A stretch of 12,937 bases of DNA from NCBI GenBank assembly GCA_014523515.1, contig JAATVJ010000246.1:1-12937 (forward strand). Direction: 5' to 3'. Every line of letters starts with the position of its first letter. Within the stretch, counting starts at the first letter, position 1. A program made the position numbers and the translations under genes. This document shows, piece after piece, positions 7,661 through 12,937 of this stretch. The stretch comes from Nitrososphaerales archaeon TH1177. GTDB taxonomy: Archaea > Thermoproteota > Nitrososphaeria > Nitrososphaerales > Nitrososphaeraceae. Below the pieces are notes generated by a model. It was given only the letters and a program-made list of their open reading frames with translations. It was not told the DNA's origin and made no database searches.

Positions 7661-8251
7661 ATGTATAGAAAATCTCTTGATTCAAGTATATTTTCTAATC
7701 CTGTTAATTATGTTCCAAAGGCAATTTTTTTTACAAAAGGCAAAGGAGTACACAAGGATCATTTAACGAGTTTTGAGCTTGCATTAAGAGATGCTAAAAT
7801 CTCAGATTTAAATTTAGTAACTGTTTCAAGTATTAAGCCTTCACAATGTAAAATAATCAATATTCAAGAGGGTCGAAAATATCTTTTGCCTGGTCAAATT
7901 ACATTTGCAGTAATGGCTAGATCATCAACCAATGAACCCAATCGACTTATTGCCTCTTCTATAGGCTTAGCATATCCCGCAGATAATGATCAATATGGTT
8001 ATCTTTCCGAACATCATTCCCAAGGAGAAACTGCACAAAAAGCAGGTGATTATGCGGAGGACATGGCTATGGAAATGCTAGCTACAATAATTGGACTACC
8101 AAATGATTCCTCATTAACATGGAATGAAAAGAAAGAAGAATGGAAGTTATCTGGTAAAATTTACAAAACTCAAAATTTTACCCAATCAGCAGAAGGACAT
8201 AAAGATGGAATGTGGACAACAGTTTTAAGTGCTGCAGTCTTTATTCTATAA
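7661..8251 (+). CDS. pdaD: Pyruvoyl-dependent arginine decarboxylase
   Basis: This enzyme converts arginine to agmatine and CO2, the first step of archaeal polyamine synthesis. The proenzyme self-cleaves, and the new N-terminal serine becomes the pyruvoyl cofactor. Visible are VPKAIFFTKGKG, the helix LTSFELALRDA, the cleavage site VSSI (Ser-Ser; residues 76-77 counted from the GTG at 7601, 56-57 from ATG 7661), LPGQITFAVMA, IGLAYP and GYLSEHH with the catalytic-type Glu, and WTTVLSAAVF at the C-terminus. All key residues are present. I choose ATG 7661 (196 residues) because the longer frame from GTG 7601 adds a hydrophobic leader (ILISFFILFVL) unexpected in a cytosolic enzyme. Even so, 17 residues precede the usual family start. 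It has its own upstream gap of over 200 bases and is not in an obvious operon. Confidence 0.92.
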   Translation: MYRKSLDSSIFSNPVNYVPKAIFFTKGKGVHKDHLTSFELALRDAKISDLNLVTVSSIKPSQCKIINIQEGRKYLLPGQITFAVMARSSTNEPNRLIASSIGLAYPADNDQYGYLSEHHSQGETAQKAGDYAEDMAMEMLATIIGLPNDSSLTWNEKKEEWKLSGKIYKTQNFTQSAEGHKDGMWTTVLSAAVFIL

Positions 8252-8518
8252 CTTTATCAATTTGAAATTAATATTTGAAAAGATTATATATTCTGTAGCA
8301 GATTTAAAATGGAATTATAATGAGAAATATGTATATAATAGATGTTTGTTTTTGCTGAATATTTAGATATTTAAATAAGTGTCTAATTTTTAAATATTAA
8401 ATTAAATTATTGATGTATTATATTTATATCACATATTGTGTGCATATAATTATAATAAAATATTTAATAATATTTGATTTTTAGATTAAAATTTTGAGCA
8501 ACATTATTATTCTTCTTC
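8252..8518. other. AT-rich intergenic region before the secreted protein
   Basis: These 267 bases are dominated by T/A runs, with several TATA-like stretches (for example around 8390-8470). They presumably hold the promoter of the following gene, but which box is used cannot be told. No RNA gene or ORF is supported. Confidence 0.4.
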
Positions 8519-9061
8519 ATGGCATTTGGAAATAGTATGCAAAAACATACTTATTATTTTATAATTACAGGATTTTTTTCTTTGAACATAATTATAAATT
8601 TTGCATATGTTAATGGAGAAGCTGCTCAAACACTCTTTGTAAATAACACAATTAACAAAATTAATGAATTAGAACCATTTTATATAGCTACATCGTTAGA
8701 ATGTCTTGATTCAAAGGAAATAAAGTCTCACCCCTATATAGTTTTTGAAGATAATTGCATAGAGAAAGCTACAATAAACGGAATAGGAAAAATAGTCAAT
8801 CAGGAAACTTTTTTAAATACAGTTATAGAAAATAAAACAGTATTTGGTCAAGGAAGAGGAACAATTTCAACAGAAGATGGTCAATCATCAATAGATTGGA
8901 ATTCTTATGATGCAAATTTAGTCAAGGGAGGTTATCCTGGCTATAGAGGTATAATATATTTTAATTCTACTAGTGATGATAAATTTGCATTTCTCAATAA
9001 TACTGTAGGGATATATGAAAGTGACTCGGATACAGTTAGAACGATATGGTCATGGGAATAA
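8519..9061 (+). CDS. Secreted protein of unknown function with archaeal conserved beta-rich C-terminal motif
   Basis: The protein has 180 residues. An N-terminal signal sequence spans about residues 8-35: a basic/polar start, hydrophobic core YYFIITGFFSLNIIINFAY, then cleavage probably near NGEAAQ. M7 (ATG 8537) gives a more conventional signal peptide and is an equally good start. The mature part is hydrophilic and beta-rich. C62 and C80 could form a disulfide, and several N-x-S/T sites (N42, N105, N149, N160) allow glycosylation. The second half has GQGRGTISTEDGQ (110-122), GYRGIIYF (141-148), FAFLNNTVGIYE (157-168) and IWSWE at the end. I associate this pattern (g.GqG.i...dG...W, yrG.i.f.., laFLNn.vGvfE.., .W.W) with uncharacterised exported proteins of ammonia-oxidising archaea; that is memory, not a search. 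The role is unknown. Confidence 0.75.
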   Translation: MAFGNSMQKHTYYFIITGFFSLNIIINFAYVNGEAAQTLFVNNTINKINELEPFYIATSLECLDSKEIKSHPYIVFEDNCIEKATINGIGKIVNQETFLNTVIENKTVFGQGRGTISTEDGQSSIDWNSYDANLVKGGYPGYRGIIYFNSTSDDKFAFLNNTVGIYESDSDTVRTIWSWE

Positions 9062-9150
9062 AATCGACATTGTATATAATTTAGTCTATTTTTACTGTGA
9101 ATTATCATTTTATATTCTTCTTTCTAACTATTCAATGATGCACTTTATTA

Positions 9151-10593
9151 TTAATTATGGTTTAAACTCCCAAACTTTTCAATTATTTTACTTATGCATT
9201 TGGTTGTTTTATTTAATAGATCTAATCTAGCAAATTCATTCGGTGAATGGGATTTACCATATTTATAAGATGAACCAATACAGACACAAGGTACATCTAG
9301 GAGATCCAAAAAGTAATGCATAGGTCCTGTTGCTGCAGATGATATACTTTTTATTGTAGAACCAAATATCTCAGTAGCAGATTCTTCAATAACTTTTATA
9401 AATGGAGAATCAACAGGTGTTGTTCGTGCTGGCCATTCCTTCTGTAATAAGTTAATTTCTAGCAACTCTTCGGTAAAACCATGTTTTCTAAAATGGTCAC
9501 AAAGCCTTTGAAACTGGACAATTGGATCCATATCTGGCACTAAACGAAAATCTAATTTTGCAATAGCTTTATATGGAATTATTGTTTTAGAACCTTCTCC
9601 ACTATACCCAGCTATTAGACTGCTTATATTACATGTTGGTTTTCCTTCAAAGAATTTTTTTACATCAATACCCTTTACATTATTTAAGAATTTACTAATG
9701 CCATATTCTTTTTTAAATATTTCTTCATCGAATGGTTCTTTATCTAATATATTGAGCTCATCTTGTGAAAAATTCCTTACTTCTCTATACCAATCTTTTA
9801 TTAAAATTAAACCATCATTATTGCGTAGTGTTTTGAGTGCATCTACAAGGATCCAAGCAGGATTTTCTATGAGTGTGGCAAGGCTAGAGTGAACCTCTCG
9901 TGATGGCCCTCCTTTAGATATAAGTTCAACGAACAAGATACCTTTAACTCCTAACATAATAATCGGCCTTTCTTTTTCATCTATGTAACCAAATTCCCAT
10001 ATTACACCATTACACTTTAGTTTTTCTTTATATTGTAAAAGAAATTTTTCCAAGTTAGGGCTTCCAATTTCCTCTTCACCTTCAACTATAAATTTTATAT
10101 TACATGGAACATCTCCATAACTTTTTAAAAGGTATTCAACTGCTTTTATCCTTGTTATTAATTCTCCTTTATCATCAGATGATCCTCTTCCATAAATATA
10201 ATTTCCATTGACTCTCCCACTAAAAGGTTCTTTATTTTCCCATAATTCAATAGGATCTTCTGGTTGTACATCGTAATGATTATAAAATAAAAGAGTCTTC
10301 CCATTGGGATTTCTCTTTGATTTAACTTCTCCATAGATTAATGGAGGTATAGTATAAATACTATCAATTTCAGAATTTATTTTGAGATTATTACTTTTAT
10401 TATTAGTATTATTTTCTTGAAGATAAAGCAGCTCTGTTTGTATACCAGCTTTTTCCATTATTTTTTTTACTAAATGAGAACATTCAAGCAACCCATTTTT
10501 CTTGGCAGAAACACTTGGTTGTCTTATTAAGAGTTGAAGATCTGAAACAAGGTCATTCATATTTGAATCTATTATAGAGCTAATATTTTTCAA
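9151..10593 (-). CDS. M20-family zinc metallopeptidase (dipeptidase/carboxypeptidase type)
   Basis: This 480-residue cytosolic peptidase has a two-metal active site. Visible residues are H106 in NHYDVQ (with D108), bridging D140 in GRGSSDDKG, catalytic base E174 and metal ligand E175 in EGEEEIGS, a third-site acid at E200 in IWEFG, and the last ligand H449 in KSHSPNEF. The dimerisation domain (about 215-330) includes the conserved H235 in SREVHSSL. Together these match the CNDP/carboxypeptidase Ss1-like branch of M20. Substrates are probably dipeptides or short peptides; none can be deduced. I begin at TTG 10593, which supplies the usual N-terminal helix before LIRQPSVSA and lies about 33 bases after a TATA-like box. 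ATG 10560 is the alternative and shortens the protein by 11 residues. The gene faces the secreted-protein gene tail to tail, 89 bases away, and follows the GCS2-like gene on the same strand after about 104 bases. Confidence 0.92.
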   Translation of the reverse strand: MKNISSIIDSNMNDLVSDLQLLIRQPSVSAKKNGLLECSHLVKKIMEKAGIQTELLYLQENNTNNKSNNLKINSEIDSIYTIPPLIYGEVKSKRNPNGKTLLFYNHYDVQPEDPIELWENKEPFSGRVNGNYIYGRGSSDDKGELITRIKAVEYLLKSYGDVPCNIKFIVEGEEEIGSPNLEKFLLQYKEKLKCNGVIWEFGYIDEKERPIIMLGVKGILFVELISKGGPSREVHSSLATLIENPAWILVDALKTLRNNDGLILIKDWYREVRNFSQDELNILDKEPFDEEIFKKEYGISKFLNNVKGIDVKKFFEGKPTCNISSLIAGYSGEGSKTIIPYKAIAKLDFRLVPDMDPIVQFQRLCDHFRKHGFTEELLEINLLQKEWPARTTPVDSPFIKVIEESATEIFGSTIKSISSAATGPMHYFLDLLDVPCVCIGSSYKYGKSHSPNEFARLDLLNKTTKCISKIIEKFGSLNHN

Positions 10594-10620
10594 ATTAACT
10601 ATTTTTAGGAAGTTCGAGGA

Positions 10621-10632
10621 TATATATTTAAA
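10621..10632 (-). promoter_or_regulatory. TATA-like box for the M20 peptidase gene
   Basis: Minus-strand TTTAAATATATA is centred about 33 bases before the TTG at 10593. This predicts a transcript start within several bases of that codon and supports the TTG over the downstream ATG. It also argues that the peptidase is transcribed separately from the upstream ligase gene. Confidence 0.45.
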
Positions 10633-10697
10633 TTTGTAAATATCAGTAAAAATAAATAAGAAATAATAATTAGTAGTTTATTCTACTTAACATCATA

Positions 10698-11984
10698 CTA
10701 CATTATTGGACGATTATTTTTTGTTCTTTCCCACATATGAGAAATTATTTCAAATACTGTTTGGTTAATTGATCCATTAAATTTCTCATCCCATAAATTA
10801 GCAACATATTCACTTGGCGAGATTCTATTTTTTACTCGACCATCTAGTACATTTAAAAATTCAGGTTTAACATTTAAATCAGATAATCCTTTTCTGGAAT
10901 AATCAAGCTGAACTTTTATTGTATCTATCATAGGAAAATGAGATGATGCATAGAAACCTGATTGTACAGAAGCTTGTCTTTCTTCTCTTAGTATGGAAAG
11001 GTTTCTTAACATTTTCTGACCATATGACTCTTCATGAATAGCTTTATAGAGATACCCAACAAAAAATTCAATCATAGCCATCAATGCTTTTGGTGTTGTC
11101 TGTACAGATACTATCCTTGTTTCAACTCTATAAAATTCAGAATTCAAACGTATTCGTACATCATCATGCCTTTCTTTTTCAAGCTCAAAGTAATCTCTTG
11201 CAAGTATAGGTTTTCTTGATTTTATATAATCGATATAATCATTCATATTATTTATGTATGCTGCAATTGCAGGAAATCCAGAATTTTGTTGCTCAGAATG
11301 ATCATATAAATATATCCGTGGTTCATGAAATGAAAATATTTTTCCAGCAAAAAGTTTACTATTAGCACCAAGTACTATTGCGGAGGAGATAAGATTTAAA
11401 ATATGGTTAAACATCAATACTGCATAGGTAGGATTTCTGCCCTGTAGATGAAAATGAAAACCCTGAATTGCTGCAGGAATATGTGCAGCTTTAAATTTTC
11501 TACCATCTAATTCTATATCGAAGAATTTACTTTGCCATTCGAATAACTTTCTATATCTATCATTATTTGTTATCATATTATCTGTGAGAATATTTGGAGA
11601 AGGATTACCTCCAAGAAAGACTGGAATAACTATTTTATTTTTATAAATTTTTTGGATAGTTTTTTCTAAATGTTCAATTATAAAATCTTCATACAATACC
11701 TCAAGATCTAACAAATTTGTAAAAGATATTGGAGGAGTTTTAAATTCAAATTGGCATGAACCATACTCATAATCTATCATACATCCAGAATTTCGAAAAA
11801 ATTGAGAATTTAGTAATTCTTCAATTAGGGGAGAAGCATTTAGAGGTTCTCCTTTGCCATCTAATAAACAGGCTTCAACTTCAGTTCCCACCTTAAATAG
11901 TGGATCATATCTTGCAGAATCTTTTTGAACTCTTAATTTTAATTCTTCTGCCTGATTCTCTATAAGCATGACATTATTTTCCAT
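10698..11984 (-). CDS. Glutamate-cysteine ligase-like (GCS2 superfamily) protein
   Basis: The 428-residue protein begins at ATG 11984; a TTG three codons upstream (11993) is also possible. It shows the outline of the glutamate-cysteine ligase/carboxylate-amine ligase superfamily. GTEVEACLLD (about 33-42) supplies first metal-binding acids. DYEYGSCQFEFKTPP (71-85) is the 'E.g..q.E..' strand. GFHFHLQG (175-182) carries paired histidines, GANSKLFAGK (206-215) is the 'ANSP...G' loop, and FYRVETRIVSVQTTPKAL (284-301) is the 'r.E.R..d...' region. The family joins an amino acid to the gamma-carboxyl of glutamate using ATP, but this branch is divergent and could make another amide. The substrate is therefore open, and no gene symbol is given. 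Upstream of the M20 peptidase on the same strand; the two may act on the same gamma-glutamyl or dipeptide compound (inference). Confidence 0.78.
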   Translation of the reverse strand: MENNVMLIENQAEELKLRVQKDSARYDPLFKVGTEVEACLLDGKGEPLNASPLIEELLNSQFFRNSGCMIDYEYGSCQFEFKTPPISFTNLLDLEVLYEDFIIEHLEKTIQKIYKNKIVIPVFLGGNPSPNILTDNMITNNDRYRKLFEWQSKFFDIELDGRKFKAAHIPAAIQGFHFHLQGRNPTYAVLMFNHILNLISSAIVLGANSKLFAGKIFSFHEPRIYLYDHSEQQNSGFPAIAAYINNMNDYIDYIKSRKPILARDYFELEKERHDDVRIRLNSEFYRVETRIVSVQTTPKALMAMIEFFVGYLYKAIHEESYGQKMLRNLSILREERQASVQSGFYASSHFPMIDTIKVQLDYSRKGLSDLNVKPEFLNVLDGRVKNRISPSEYVANLWDEKFNGSINQTVFEIISHMWERTKNNRPIM

Positions 11985-12004
11985 AATAAACAAAAGTCAG
12001 AATA

Positions 12005-12017
12005 CAATATATTAATT
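12005..12017 (-). promoter_or_regulatory. TATA-like box for the GCS2-like gene
   Basis: Minus-strand AATTAATATATTG is centred about 27 bases before ATG 11984, the exact distance for a leaderless transcript. This favours the ATG over the upstream TTG. Confidence 0.45.
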
Positions 12018-12169
12018 TGAATAATGAGGATATTCTTGATTTATAGCAGCTGATAAATAAATAATATTTAATAACAATGTGAAATTACTAAATAAGATAA
12101 TAAATTATATTATTACCTTTTCATTAGAATAATTTTTTGGTTAAAAATCATATGTTATTTACTATCAAA

Positions 12170-12274
12170 ATGAAATCCATAGTTAAAAAAAGTGTAATAA
12201 TATCTTTTATTATAATAAGTATAGTAATAATATTAAATTTTCATTTTGTAAAATTATCATTTTTTGTTTTATAA
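12170..12274 (+). CDS. Short membrane peptide ORF abutting an insertion sequence (possibly truncated gene)
   Basis: Thirty-four residues start MKSIVKKSVIISF and continue as one Ile/Val-rich helix through IIISIVIILNF, then HFVKLSFFVL. A positive N-terminus followed by a hydrophobic core looks like a signal anchor. The TAA stop (12272-12274) lies three bases before the insertion-sequence terminus at 12278, so the original gene may have been interrupted. A TATA-like TTAAAAA sits about 27 bases upstream, compatible with a leaderless start. It could equally be a chance frame in AT-rich DNA. Confidence 0.3.
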   Translation: MKSIVKKSVIISFIIISIVIILNFHFVKLSFFVL

Positions 12275-12281
12275 TAAGAGC

Positions 12282-12937
12282 CTATCCCAAAATCATCCTC
12301 CTATAAACAATAACGCTATTTGCTAGTTGCACAAGCCCAAGGTAATTTTCTTCCTTCTTTTCGTATCTTGTAAATAACTTCCTGAATCTGTTATTATGCC
12401 ATGAATTTGTTCTTTCTACAACCCATCTTTTTACAAAATGTCTTTTCCCTAATATCCTTTCTTTTTCTCTTCTGTATTGTATATGTGGTATGTATCCCCT
12501 TTTGATGATTTCTTGTTCTAGATCTTTTGAATGATATGCTTTATCAAGACATAGATTCTGTTTTTTATTTCTGTCTGTTGATAATGATGATGATGATGAT
12601 GATGATGATTGCCTTTTGATAATTATACTGTCAACTGTATCAATTGCAACAGTAACATCATTATGAGTATTTGCAGATGTTATAACAGCAGATAATGGAA
12701 TACCTTTTTTTATCTGTAAGAATATGTCTTTTGGTTCCTTGCTAATTTACTTCTGTCCGTAGGATTATGACCTGTCATTGCCCCCCTAAAGGTGATTTTA
12801 CTGATATACTATCAAGTGATTGCCATGACCATTTGACTCCTCTTTTATGATCATATATTTTTAACAATCTATACCAATTAATATAAGTATGCTGACATTA
12901 CTTTGACATTATTGTCATACAACTTAGATAACAATAG
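12282..12937 (-). pseudogene. IS5-family transposase, multiply frameshifted and cut by the window edge
   Basis: Read on the minus strand, fragments in three frames assemble into an IS5-type DDE transposase. In order: YINWYRLLKIYDHKRG (N-terminal part), WSWQSLDSISVKSPLGG (first catalytic Asp region), MTGHNPTDRSKL, GTKRHILTD, GIPLSAVITSANTHNDV, NLCLDKAYHSKDLEQEI (second Asp), RHFVKRWVVERTNSWHNNRFRKL (third catalytic Glu in VVERTNSW) and LVQLANSVIVYRRM before the TAG. Shifts occur at a run of six G (about 12782-12787), at a four-base insertion after the Ser-Lys-Leu codons (about 12747), and at a run of seven A (about 12705). A serine run encoded by a trinucleotide repeat sits between two conserved blocks. 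With three shifts, and a further in-frame stop near 12900, this copy is inactive. Confidence 0.8.
12584..12609. repeat. (ATG/GAT)n trinucleotide microsatellite
   Basis: About 8.7 perfect ATG units. On the minus strand it reads as TCA codons, adding eight consecutive serines within the transposase remnant. Slippage-prone. Confidence 0.9.

Larger units (their letters stand above)
12278..12937 (-). mobile_element. Partial IS5-like insertion sequence (one end in window)
   Basis: The left terminus appears to be GAGCCTATCCCAAAATCATC at 12278-12297, a GAGCC-type end like those of IS5-family elements. The transposase stop codon lies inside this terminal sequence. The other end and its inverted repeat lie beyond the window, so the terminal repeat and target duplication cannot be confirmed. 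Confidence 0.6.

Noticed and set aside
9015..9230. Plus-strand open frame of 71 codons overlapping the secreted protein and M20 gene ends
   Set aside because: Overlaps two supported genes and encodes only a hydrophobic AT-driven sequence.
11034..11219. Plus-strand open frame of 61 codons
   Set aside because: Antisense to the GCS2-like gene.

Overview
This is a strongly AT-rich archaeal chromosome segment, most likely from an ammonia-oxidising Nitrososphaerota (Thaumarchaeota), perhaps near Nitrosocosmicus. That placement is inference from three things: the mix of proteins (a pyruvoyl-dependent arginine decarboxylase, a Mut7-C type RNase, a GCS2-like ligase, and a secreted protein ending in a motif I associate with this phylum), promoters with TATA-like boxes about 25-35 bases before start codons, and no rRNA or tRNA gene to test it against.

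Layout. (1) Bases 1-1878, minus strand: the first 626 codons of a type II NADH dehydrogenase-like flavoprotein, cut by the window edge. It is fused to an N-terminal multi-helix membrane domain and a textbook C2H2 zinc finger. (2) Bases about 1930-2660: a scrap zone. It holds a small cysteine/histidine-motif protein on the minus strand and, overlapping its 5' part, a frameshifted Ig-like domain remnant on the plus strand. (3) Bases 2761-4140, minus: a complete tyrosine recombinase with a coiled-coil and low-complexity tail. (4) Bases 4141-4456: a divergent promoter region. (5) Bases 4457-9061, plus: aconitase, Mut7-C RNase, pyruvoyl-dependent arginine decarboxylase and a secreted protein, each separated by 110-270 bases and so probably transcribed separately. 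(6) Bases 9151-11984, minus: an M20 metallopeptidase and, upstream of it, a glutamate-cysteine-ligase-like protein, each with its own TATA-like box. (7) Bases 12170-12937: a short membrane peptide ORF running up to the end of a decayed IS5-like insertion sequence that leaves the window.

How the parts work together. Most genes are housekeeping: NDH-2 for electron entry to quinone, aconitase for citrate/isocitrate and hence 2-oxoglutarate supply, arginine decarboxylase for agmatine and polyamines. The ligase and M20 peptidase form a plausible make/break pair for a gamma-glutamyl or dipeptide compound, but this is inference. The two mobile-element regions (about 1.9-4.2 kb and 12.2 kb to the end) bracket the housekeeping block.

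The observations most worth checking are the membrane/zinc-finger/NDH-2 fusion, the probable ATT start of the Mut7-C gene, and the mosaic of gene fragments beside the integrase. I see no CRISPR array and no defence or biosynthetic cluster.
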